Origin: Hirundichthys speculiger
Taxonomy: Eukaryota > Chordata > Actinopteri > Beloniformes > Exocoetidae
DNA length: 64,000 bases
Assembly (NCBI GenBank): GCA_018398805.1
Contig: JAGFBZ010002322.1
Span: 1 to 64,000 of the forward strand
Reading direction: 5' to 3'
In this document: positions 12,190 to 23,700 of the stretch, piece by piece
Layout: each line of letters begins with the position of its first letter
Numbering within the stretch: position 1 is the stretch's first letter
Translations under genes and position numbers: made by a program
The notes under the pieces: generated by a model
Database searches by the model: none
The model's input: only the letters and a program-made list of their open reading frames with translations
What the model was told of the DNA's origin: nothing

Positions 12190-13340
12190 CATGGCGTGTG
12201 GCCCAACATCTCGAACACGAATGGACCTGTGAAAATTCGACCTGAAACCGACCCGACCCAAGCTATTATCATAAGTCCGGGATCCAAACCCGAATGACCC
12301 ACAGTATTTGGACCCGGAACCGACCCGACCTGAGTCTTTAGTTTCCGAGCACGAACCGAACCCGAATAGAACCGAGACAAAACCGAGACAGCCCATAGTT
12401 GCTCCTGTTAAAGTTGTCTAGCGTTGAATAAAACTTGATTTTCTTACCTAAAGTTGTCTTCTTCTACCGGTTCAGATGCTACATAGGCTACGTGATGGAA
12501 ACAACAATAAATCCACGTCGTTATTTTCTTTGCGGTTACAGATGCTATTGGTAGCAACTGCTAACGCTAATAGCCTACACCGGTCAGGATGTGTGGTGAA
12601 TATGTTCTCTCATCCAGCGTTGTCATGTTGGTGATCCGTTGTGCTTTACAGCTTCTGCGCTAACTGCTAATAACACGCTAATAACACGCTAATAACACGC
12701 TACGGCAACACGGTTGTTTCATGACAAACACGCCACGTTAATGAATAATTAATTAAACTGCCCCGAGTCCTGATATATATATATATCACTTTATTACATT
12801 TATCACTTTATTACATTATTACATTTTTATTATTACAGTTTTATTATTACTGGTTTTGCACACTGTTTTTGTCTGTTTTGTGCACTGTTTTTAGTCTATT
12901 TATTGTTCTGTTTCTGCACACTGTTTTTTTGGTCTATTTATTGCCTATTTAATGTCTATTTAATGTCCTGTCTATTTATGTATATTTTTGTATCTGCTGC
13001 AACGAGCCAATTTCCCCTCGGGGATTATTAAAGTATTTTCAATTCAATTCAATTCAATATAGGCTAAACCAAACTACTGTTTGTTTGTTTACTTTTGCTT
13101 GACCTTTCACCTGACATGGTGGGGGGGGGGTGGGGGGCTGTATGACAGCTGCCACCGCCAATATACCCGCCTGTCAGAGAGCACCGACCGGACCCGAGAC
13201 TATCTGTACCGATTCCGGCCAGAACCCGGATTCACGTCTTGTGAACAGACCCGAGACCTGATTCGGGTCGGAGGGTCGGAACCTCGGAACCTCGGGACCT
13301 CGGGTTATTGGGTTTTCGGGTTGTTCCAAAGACCTCTAGT
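12190..13340. mobile_element. Probable DNA element with 'acccgac' arms, interrupted by LINE 3' end
   Basis: Both flanks are built of degenerate acccga/tcgggt words in opposite orientation (12227-12395 and 13160-13325), as in some fish hAT elements. Exact ends and duplication were not resolved. The centre contains a retroelement 3' end at 12776-13057. Confidence 0.4.
12776..13057 (+). mobile_element. Non-LTR retroelement 3' end
   Basis: Ends in caatttcccctcggggatta and an attca tail. An inverted copy with the same order of words occurs at 15170-15425. Confidence 0.65.
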
Positions 13341-14333
13341 CTGTAGTAACTGACTGCAGAAAGTTGCCAACCTCTTTGCACCACGAGCTTCAGCATCCGT
13401 CGACCCGTACGGCCCGTTTGAGCGTTACACAGTCCGACCCGAGGATGAACCTTCTGGGACTTTCTGCTGTGATCTTTCTCGTGGTATTTTATGAACTCCG
13501 CATAGTTAGAAAATGTCCTCATAAGCCTTTCGTCATAAGAGTTTCAAAATGAGAAGTTCATGAAAATTCTGAACTCAGAAGTTTGATTGATCCACATCAT
13601 TTAAACTGAAATAACGGCTCCTTGCTTAAATAATTATTTCACAACTCAGTGACTTTGCCTGCCAGTTATAACAATCTGTGCAGTTTGTATGAACCTTTTC
13701 TGGATCTCTTAACAAATGTCACAGTTGGGACAAACCCTCTAACGATTATGTTGCTCAAAGTTTCTGATGTAACTGCGAAGTGTTGCATCTTGAGCAATTA
13801 CTGATTTCTAGCTACTTCCAGCCAAATGTAAGAAAGAGAAGAAAAAAAGCTAAAAGTAACTCAATCATGTGGGTATAACTTCAGTGTTGTAGTAATTGTT
13901 GCATGCAGAACTTCAACGAAAAAAATAGCAGAATCTACACGAGCACTTTTTAAAGGCCAAACCCTTCTGGACTTAATGCTGATAATACTCTGGATGGATG
14001 GTGTTAATGGTCCGTTTCCATGGAAATACTGAAACACTGACAACAGAGAGATAATAAAAATGCTTATTTTAAATAAAAATGATTATTATCTGTGAGTGTA
14101 CCTCCGTATCCCAAAGCAACGTATATGACGTATTGATTAAGAGGTTCTTGATGCAGCGTCAGTGTTTCAGGGTCTGGAGATCATAGCTTCAGTTTGTGTC
14201 TTTGTACTTTATGCACAGATTTTACTCAACATTTCTTGAAAAGTTTAATATTATGACCAGATAATGGTCACGTTTGACCATTATTAAAAGCACAAACTCC
14301 TTTTGATAACAGCTTGAGGACAATACTCTCCAG
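13341..14333. other. No gene recognised
   Basis: Unique-looking, AT-rich sequence between two DNA elements. No exon-like or repeat signal that I can name. Confidence 0.35.
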
Positions 14334-15494
14334 TAGGGACGGGCATTTGGTCGATCGTCGGGAGAATTAATGATTAATAATCGATTAATCATTAACATTT
14401 TTATATTGAAAACTATCACAAATATTCTCGATATTGGCGTGGCGTTTGTTTTCCCCTTTGGCCTGGTTGCTATGGCCTGGTTGCTATGGCCCGCGCATGC
14501 CCAGATGTGTTCAGTGAACCGGATGTTTGTGGTCAACAATAATGTGACATTTCCTGTTTCTTTTCTTTAAAAAAAAAACAACGACAATAAAACAAGAGAT
14601 ATCGAGGAGACTACGTAACAAGGACAATTTATATCAAGGCGCCAGTATTACAGGCTTTTTGTTTCTTAAAAAGATGCGCTTGTTGTGTGCTCGATGTGCG
14701 CTGCAGCTCCTTCTGGTCCGTGCTAACACCGAGTTGAGGCTAGGCTAGGCTAGGCTAGGCTAGGCTGATGATGAACCACCTCCACCGTCCTTTACAAGGC
14801 TTGGATGCGCGTTGTTCAAGTGATACATCATTGTCGTTGTCGATTAATTGTATTTGTAATTAGCATTGCAGTGATTGCAGTACACTCGGTCATTTTCTAA
14901 ACTAAAATGGTTCAACGCCACACTTCACCGTGACCGCTTCATGATTAGGCGATGACCTACAGAAGCTCGCATGTAACAACTGAGTCCAGCCAGGGTAGGG
15001 TGATGGTGAAATGTTGCCCCCTGGTGGCAAATTTCTATCGGTGGCACAGAGAAATGCATTGCATTGTTTGAGGACGTGCACTGATAACCTACATTTAGAT
15101 TGTTTAAAAAAAAACAAAAAAACATTCGGTTCATCGACGAAAATTAATTTCTTCGACCAAATTCTTAATGAATGAATGAATGAAAATGAATGAAAAATAC
15201 TTTAATAATCCCCGAGGGGAAATTGGCTCGTTGCAGCAGATACAAAAATATACATAAATAGAAAGGACATTAAATAGACATTAAATAGGCAATAAATAGA
15301 CTAAAAACAGTGCGCAAAACAAGACACTAAATAAAAAGTAAGTAGACAAAAACAGTGTGCAAAACAGACAAAAACAGTGTGCAAAACTGTAATAATAAAA
15401 CTGTAATAATGTAATAAAGTGATAATGTGGCATTAACAGAAGGCAGTGGCAGAAGTAATGATGATCAATCATCGATTAATTATGCCCATCCCTA
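14334..15494. mobile_element. hAT non-autonomous element (1161 bp)
   Basis: Terminal inverted repeats tagggacgggca / tgcccatcccta flanked by a perfect 8-bp duplication ctctccag (14326-14333, 15495-15502). It contains a (ggcta)n run (14738-14766) and a nested non-LTR 3' end on -. No transposase. Confidence 0.88.
15170..15425 (-). mobile_element. Non-LTR retroelement 3' end nested in hAT
   Basis: Reverse-oriented relative of 12776-13057: aataatccccgaggggaaat, then cagtgtgcaaaac repeats. Confidence 0.65.
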
Positions 15495-15720
15495 CTCTCC
15501 AGTATTTGTGCTCAGTGTAAAAGAGCACAGCGAACTAGAAAATAGCGCCAGCAACAGGAGCAAACGTTCAAACACATGTGAAGTGTAACTTCAGTTTTTC
15601 TTTTCTTCTCTGGTATTTGCCTGTTTTTTTTTTTTTTTCCAAATACTCACATAAGCTGTAACTTTCCACTGTTCCTTTGATGAAGACACATGACAAATTC
15701 AAAAATTGCTTCAAATTTGT

Positions 15721-15886
15721 AGGTTATTTCCCTTCCCCCTATTTCCCTTCCCCCTGGGTTTACTTCCTGATTGGCAGTAAATTAAAAGCCATGTGTCTCT
15801 CTTCCCTTCAACTGTGCTGGTATTCAGACTGAAACACTGTCGGAGGAAGAAACAGATCATCTGTTACTGACAACCTCCTGCTTCAG
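15721..15886 (+). promoter_or_regulatory. bpi: Putative promoter and non-coding exon 1 of the BPI/LBP gene
   Basis: A donor (cttcag|gtaaga) at 15886/15887 ends a pyrimidine-rich leader that could splice to the acceptor at 17770, eight bases before the BPI start codon. Upstream are a TATA-like taaattaaaag near 15778, an inverted CCAAT box (attgg, 15770-15774), an ETS/PU.1-like tacttcctga (15761-15770) and a tandem atttcccttcccc repeat (15726-15753). PU.1 sites and weak TATA boxes are typical of myeloid genes, which fits BPI. The exon 1 to exon 2 junction and transcription start near 15805-15815 are inferred from sequence only. Confidence 0.5.
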
Positions 15887-16137
15887 GTAAGACTGAGAGT
15901 ACGATTTAGGTAACAATAACTTCAGAAATGTCAACGATTAATCTCTCAAAAGATTGTAATTTCATTTATAGCGTATACCTCAAAAAAGTGTCAAATACAG
16001 CAGCTGTAAAATCTGAAGATATTGCTGATAGATAAATTAAGTTCCCACATTAGGTTTGCTTTTGATTCTGACCCATAAGTAGTATAATAATCTTCAAAAT
16101 TTGATTAATTTAGAATTTCTATATTCTCTGAATGTTA

Positions 16138-16495
16138 CAGTCATGGAAAAAATGATTAGACCACCATTTTTTCTTCAGTTTCTTGTTCATTTTAATACCT
16201 GGTACCACTAAACGTCATCATGTGACTAAAACAGACAGAAAAGAAAACACTGAATGCATAAAAGCAGTGTTTTTGGCAGTACAACGCCATAGCTATTGAT
16301 GTAAAAACTTAAGTGATTTAGGTTATAATCAAGAAAACCATGGAAAATGGTAAGATATCAGCTCTTAAATAAAACTCTTATGAGCAATCTTTGTGCTTAT
16401 CGTTATGTTTGTCCAAACAAATGTACCTTTAGTTGTACCAGGCATTAAAATGAACAAGAAACTGAAGAAAACAAGGTGGTCTAATAATGTGACTG
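16138..16495. mobile_element. 358-bp Tc1/mariner-type MITE, BPI intron 1
   Basis: Long inverted arms (about 75 bp) starting cagtcatggaaaaaatgatt after a TA. A second copy of identical length lies at 44544-44901. Confidence 0.8.
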
Positions 16496-17182
16496 ACTAA
16501 AGATGGAAAATGTTGATTAATCTATTATGCAATATCCCTGTCAATGATTAAAGTGTTTGCAAATTTACATGAAGTAACATATTTTGGTAAAAAAAAAATT
16601 AAAATAATAAACACTTTTAGTTCCTATCATTACTGTACAGTATGGTATCTTCATGTTAGCTGTACTTCAGACCACATTTTAAATCTAATGCCTTATCCAA
16701 ATAATCATGCATGAAGTGGACAAAAGAAGTGGGTTAGACCTTGAATATGAGCATAATTTAATAAACCTCCAGCTTGCCTGTTTATTTATCAGCAGTCATC
16801 TGGTTTCATCCCTGATCCAGGAATCCAAAATATGCTCAACTAAAGTTTCCTTTTGGGGCACGACAACTTTATATTTACAGTTTACTGGGTGTCTGAAAAG
16901 TGCATAGAGACAATATGTATTGTAATAAACTTGAATGGATTTTAATTGAGTTTACAAGTTACAAACATACAAATAGAAAAATCACATTTGGGCATTTTTG
17001 TGTTCAGTATTATGAATGTGATGGAGCTCTTCATCTTGAGTTTCTGCTACATGTGAATTTACCTTATTGATCTGGACTTGATTTACTTTTTACAAGCATC
17101 CTTCATTGTAAAAAAAATAAGTAGTTACACCAAAGCAGTAAAAATACATATTACATAAAAGCAAAAGTATTGACTGGTCAAC

Positions 17183-17708
17183 TGTTGTGGCAATTTTATT
17201 AATTGCACAAATTAAAATTAACAAAATGCAACAGCAGAGCTCAAACTTTCAACCAGGTTTATTTCAGCTGAGCGCACAGCGGGAACACAGTCATGCAGCC
17301 TGTCGGCTGGATGATTGTGTTCCCGCCGTAATCCACATTTACATCCCTTATATAGTAGTCTGATAGAACAAAAGGCAATTTACATCTCTTACAGTCAAGG
17401 AAGTCTTATTGACCAAATGGCAGGAACTGATTCAATCAATTGACATGTCTTACAGCAAAGAAATCTTTGTTGATCAAAGGCAGGACTGGTTGATCAACAT
17501 TTCGGTAGTGTGGAGACAGTCTTCCTCTCTGGGAAAGTTGTCACAATACACTGATGAAGGTGTTAGCAACTTTCGTCTGGAAATGTTGATTGAAAAGGGA
17601 GCTTTGACACCTAGACAGAAGCATTTTTATATTCAAATTCTACCAGGACACTCTTTCATCTGAGTTCTTTGTTATACTTAGCATTCTGTACTCAAATTTT
17701 CCACGACA
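17183..17708 (-). mobile_element. Solo LTR (526 bp) in BPI intron 1
   Basis: Ends TGTTGTGG / CCACGACA and a perfect 5-bp duplication tcaac (17178-17182, 17709-17713). On - it shows a TATA-like tatataaggg and a late AATAAA, so it is antisense to BPI. It ends 62 bases before the first coding exon's acceptor (17770). No internal genes. Confidence 0.82.
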
Positions 17709-17778
17709 TCAACCTACCGTGTTCTTAAAATCTCAGAGGTTTGCTGATGATTCTGCTGTGAATTTTCCAGAAGTCAAG

Positions 17779-20700
17779 ATGTTCATGTGCTGTTGGTTTG
17801 GCTTGGTGGCTCTCATAGCTACATCCTCCGGCGCCAATCCAGGAGTAAAGGTCAAGCTAACAGAAAAAGGCCTTGAATATGGTAACGCTAGCAGCTGAAG
17901 CGTCCTCTTTCTAGGAGTTTCATCATCATCAGTTATTTCTCTCTTTCGTTTCCTTTGCTAGGCAGGGTGATGGGCATCACATCCATGCAGCAGAGACTCA
18001 AATCCATCAAAGTTCCAGATTTTTCTGGGAAAGTAAGGGTGTCTCCCATCGGCAAGGTCAAGTACAGCTTGTCAAAGTGAGCCACCAGTTAATCCAACAC
18101 AACTGTAAATTCAGTCGAAGACTGGGAGACCTGATTGTCCTAAACACAATGTCCTTGTGATTCCTGCAGCATTCAGATAGTGAATGTGGGATTACCACAG
18201 TCCTCAGTGACTCTTGTGCCGGGGACCGGAGTCAGATTGAGTATTGCTGATGCCTCCATCGGTCTCCGTGGAAACTGGAGGGTTAAGTTCCTTCGAGTGA
18301 TGTGAGTCAGGGAAATCTTTTTTTTTTTTATTTTAAACAATGCAACTACACTTTGTTCTGCAGCCTGGACTTGAATCTGTCTCTCAACAGAAGGAACAGC
18401 GGCTCCTTTGATGTGAATGTCAGCGGGCTTAGAATCAGTACGAGTATTGGCATCAAAGGTGATCCAACGGGCCGACCGGAGGTCAATAATGCTGGCTGTG
18501 AAGCCGCCGTTGGCAGCGCTAGAGTCAAGTTCCACGGCGGAGCGAGGTAAGAATCTATATGAGTTTATGTGAGTGTAACGTTCAACTTCTTACTCGTCAT
18601 GATTGATCTCTCACTGCTCGTTTCAGCTGGCTGTACAATCTCTTCAGTAAATTCATTAACAAGGCTTTACGTAAAGCAATGGAGAAACAGGTGAGGGCTG
18701 ACCAGCCAATATTTCTGACAAACCTACCTTTCTGGGGTCCCAAATATCATATTATACCTTAAAGTTCCTAATTAGTTAGAGCTTAAGTCTTTTGACATGA
18801 CTTTAAATTATTCATGCAACAATACATAGAAAAGTCCTGCATTCACAGTATTATCAAAGTGAAAAATAAAATATCCCTTGAATGAAACATATCTCTATTT
18901 TCATGACACATGACATTACTAATAATAATTAAGGGGTTTGTGGTTTATTAATCTAAGTCCGCTGATTTGTGGGCAGGAAAAGAAAAAGTACTGTAAACTG
19001 CCTTCAACTGGGCATTACATTTGGGAATGTTGGAAAATGCTCAGATTAATTTCTTCTTCTTCTTCTTTTTGGGTTTTCCCTTCCAGGGTCCCTTCCAACA
19101 TCACCTGCCTCCATCTATCCTTATCCTCTGTTGTTCTCTTCTGTCACACCAACTAACCTTATGTTCTTTTTTTTTACTACATTCATAAATCTTCTCTTGG
19201 CAGTAACAACCTCATTATCATTCAGCCAATATATTCTGTTTCCTTCAACTCTGTGCCATATTCTCTAAACCGTACAACATGGCAGGCGTCACCACCATCT
19301 TGTATACCTTTCCTTTCATGTCTGCTGAAACTCTTATCACCCCTGATTCCACCCATTCCAACCTACTTGCACACACTTCTTTAACTTCTTCTCCACACTC
19401 TCCGTCGCTCTGAACTGTTGACCCTAGTGCTGGGCGATATGACGATACATATCGTGGGGACGATATAAAAGTGTGTATCGTGCCATTTCTCTTCTATCGT
19501 TTCTATCGTTTCTAACCTAATTTTATCAATTATTACAGCAAATATGTAATTAAATAACCTGCAACGATAAATTTGATAGAATCATATCTACTTCTACAAA
19601 GTAGCCTTTTATGTTTGCACTTTTATTCATGGTTAATGCCTTAAACAGAGTTCTCTTCAACCCTGATGTTTACTTTAGACACTTTATATTGGTTTGCAAA
19701 CTTTGCACTACAAGGTTACAGATTTCAGAAAGTTGAAAAATAATTTGTGTTTATTTTTTATAGCTGAACTTCAGTATAAAAATGTGTTTTTCCTCTCAGA
19801 AACTGTTGTGCACATAAAAAAAAATGTGAAAGCTACTGTACCTCTGTACCTACCTGTTTTTGCTGCACTAAAATGTATGTTTGTGACAGTTCAGCTAAAT
19901 GTCCTTTCAAAATAAAGTTGAAAAGTAAGCAATGAAATTTTTGTCAAACTTTTCAGAGAATAACTGAAAACATACTTTATTATGGTATATCGTGATATAT
20001 ATCGTTATCGTGATATAGAATAGTCCATATCGTGATATATGATTTTTTCCATATCGCCCAGCACTAGTTGACCCCAAGAACTTAAAATCCTCCACCTTCT
20101 TCACCTCTGCTCCCTGTAGCCTCAACGTTCTCATTCACACACATGTACTCTGTCTCGCTACAGCTAACCTTCGTTCCTCCCCTCTCCAGGGCAAACCACC
20201 TCCTCTCTAGCGTTTCCTGCTCTCATGACGGATCACAATCAGTGCGTTTACATGGGAAGTTTAATTCCTCTTTAATTCAGAATTAAAGTTAAAGCCGAAT
20301 AAAAGTTACCATGTAAACACTTAATTCCATATGAAAATGTCAATTCCGAATTAAACTTAATTCCGAAGTAAGTGGCTGGTTTATTCCCATTTTAATTCTG
20401 CATTAAATAACTCCGCGGTCATGTTTACACTCATTCCTGTTTAAATTAATTCCCGTCTTTCTGCGCATGCTAGTTCTCTTGCCCGCCTGTCGCCATGACG
20501 CTTATATTCCGCTGGGCTTGTTTTCAAAACAAAGTTTTAAAATGGCAGCACGCAGTAAACGGTGTTCAAGAGCAGAGACGATTTATTTAATAAATAGCTT
20601 GGAGGAACTGGAAATAATTAAAAGAACAGATGGCAGGAAACATAAAAATTGTGAGCTTTTCAAAGCGGCCAGGTTAAATGAAGGAGGTTTCACAGATAGA

Positions 20701-23700
20701 GACGCCACCCAGGTCAAAAATAAGTGGAATGTTGTTGCTAACCGAGTTAGCTAAGTTTGTTTTCTTCCGGTAGATGTAAAGACGTCCGCCCCCCCATCCA
20801 ATCAGAACCCTTCCCAACCCCCAGACCTTAAGAGGAGTTGGATAAAGCCGAACAAATGTGTTTTCCATGTAAACCTCAATTCGGAATTACTATTTCCATG
20901 TAAACTCGAAGGAAAATAGTTTAATTGGGAATTATTTAATTCCTAATTTTAATTCCGAATTAAAAAACATCATGTAACCGCAGCCAGTGTCACCTCAAAC
21001 ATCATGTCCATGGAGATTCCTGTCTAACCTCATCTGGTAGTCTGTCCATCACCAGCAAATGAGAAGGGACTCAGAGCTGATCCTTGATGTACTCCCACCT
21101 CCACCTTGAACTCCTCTGTCACACCTACCCACTTCTTAACTAAACTTTTTCTCTGTTCATGCTCCTGCGCTTCCTCATTCCACCATCAAGTCTCTTTGTC
21201 CATTTTCCTACCAGATGAAACGTCAGGTACTCCTGTACCTGTCTCCCTGATCCCATGAACCGTGGTCGTCCACTCACCTAGGAAAACCTCCTGCCCGTCT
21301 CTACTCCTCTCTGAAAGTCACCCGACATCCTTCCTTTTTCAGCTTCCACCACTTTTTCACTAAACTCATTCCCGTCCTTTTCGCAAAGTCAACCACCATC
21401 AAACCTTTTGCTTTCCTGTCCATCACTCACTAATCACCTCTGTTACCTTCTCCAACACGACTACTGAAGTCTGCACCAAATCATTACTTTTTCATCTATA
21501 GTCTGTATCACTTTATCCACCTGTTATATATTTTGGTACAATATATTACCATGTCAATTTAAAATTTAAGTTTATCAAAACACAACTCCCCTGCATCTGT
21601 TGGCTTTTACAATTAGTACAGAGACATTTCATAAGATATTTTTTTAGTTTGTCCAGTTATTTATATGTTTAATGTTCAGTGTGTGTTTCACTGACTTTTT
21701 ACCAGATGTAAATAATATTGAGGATCAATAACTTGTGGTTCATAAGTCACACTCAAATAGTCACACTCGTATGACTATTTTTTTAAGGTGAAAGGTTTTA
21801 TGATTAGTGCATCTGGAGAGAAAGATAGAATCATCTACATACAGTAAACTGCACTAGTTACCCTCAGAAATGTCAGTGGAACATGAACAAAGGTTTTTAT
21901 TCTTATGCTTAAAAGAGGAGGTACTGGTTTGTCACCAGACAAAAGTCACCAGATGGGGAAGAAAATACGTTGTAATGGAGAAGCACCGTGGCTTAACGCT
22001 TTTCTAAAACCGTTCAAACTGCAAATGACAGATGCAAATGGTGGAAATAATGCTGCCCTGTTTTTTCCAGATGTGCCCTCTGGTGTCCAAAGCAATCTCC
22101 GATTTAAACCCTCAGCTGAAAACTCTTAATGGTATGATGTCCAGTTTTTTGTGAATTATGTCTTACTGATCGTGAGTTAAAGAATAATCTTTCTCTTTTA
22201 CTGAAACCTATTGCAGTTGTTGCCAAGGTCGACAAATATGCAGAGATTGAATATGCCATGGTGTCATCGCCAACCGTCTCCAAACCTTTTATAGAGCTCA
22301 ACCTAAAGGTGAACAATTAGAAATCACTACAGATTCTGAAGCGTGTACAGATATAGTTTTGTCATATTTTCTTCTGCTCTCGTTTCTTAGGGTGAATTCT
22401 ACAACATTGGGAACCATCAGGAGCCTCCATTTTCTCCCGCAGCCTTTTCTCTGCCGCCGCAGGCTAACAGCATGGTGTACATGGGCATATCTGCCTTTAC
22501 CGCCAACTCAGCAGCATTTGTTTACAACAAAGCCGGAGTCCTCAGCCTGAACATCACAGATGACATGGTCCGCTGTAATTGGTTCTGGAGTACGTCCACA
22601 TCTATGACATCTATGACATCACACTAACCTACAACCATTCTTTCTGTCACAACAGGTCCCAAAAAGCTCTCCCGTCCGACTCAGTACCAGAACATTTGGA
22701 GTCTTCATCCCACAGGTGGCGTTACATTCAGTGATTTATGTATTTTATTTATATTTTTATTTAGTTTTTGAGATACAGGAAGATCAAAAATACTGACAGT
22801 TTGTCAGTTACGCATCGCTACTTTTGTTTTTTTCTTGATCAGATTGCCAAGCAGTTCCCTGGTCTGATGATGAAACTTCTGGTTAAAGCAGAGAAAAGTC
22901 CTCTCATCACGTTTGAACCCAACAACATCACGGTTCAGACCACCGCCACGGTGACAGCCTACGCCATCCAACCCAACGGCACGCTTTCCCCTCTTTTTGT
23001 TCTAAACTTGGTACGTTCAAGAGCGGATACGATAAAGAGTCATTATGATATTAATACAGAGCTTAAACTGTCTCACCGCCGTCTTGGCAGGAGACCAGTG
23101 TCACCAGCAACATGGCCGTCAGTGGAATGAAGCTTGCTGGCACTGTCAACCTGAACAAGTACGTAATGAAAAGTAGGGATGTCCGATAATATCGGCCCAC
23201 TGATAATATCGGCCCGATATTGGAATAAAAATGTAATATCTGTAAATATCGTTATCGTTTTTTTTTTGCTTATAATGAAAACTGATAAAAAATAATGCCT
23301 GGATTTCACCGAATAAATGCTGTATATAGGCCTATGGGCTCCCGAGACATTTACCGGCGCGCAAATGATGACCGTATCAGGAAAATGTTTCCTTTTTTTT
23401 GCACTTTACCTCAAGCCTAAAGTATTATTTATAGCTCAAAGAAATGTGCACTTTTCAAAATTGTACAGTATAGTTTCCACATTGTGAATTAATTCAATTA
23501 AGGTGATTGAGTTTTAGTTAAAGAAACAGTTTTTGAAGCATCCTACAAATGCAGGCTAATTTAACACTGATAAAAAAAAGAGTAGCCTGTCTGTTATTTT
23601 AGTTGCTGCTATGCTGCACATAGTTGTACAGGTACAATGTTTTACAATTTGTGAAGAAGTCAAATTTGCCCAATTTGTAGGGAGCATTGTCAAGATTATC

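Larger units (their letters stand above)
19044..21470 (-). mobile_element. RTE-type LINE remnant in BPI intron 6
   Basis: Reading -, the frame near 20134-20067 gives LRLQGAEVKKVEDFKFLGST, a typical reverse-transcriptase C-terminal block of a common fish non-LTR element; flanking + text (tcacctgcctccatctatcc, ctccaccttgaactcctctg) continues it. It is interrupted by a hAT (19425-20066) and a Harbinger-like element (20240-20985). Confidence 0.7.

Noticed and set aside
11740..12297. 185-codon frame rich in Arg and Trp
   Set aside because: Lies in GC-rich unclassified repeat, crosses into another element, no recognisable domain.
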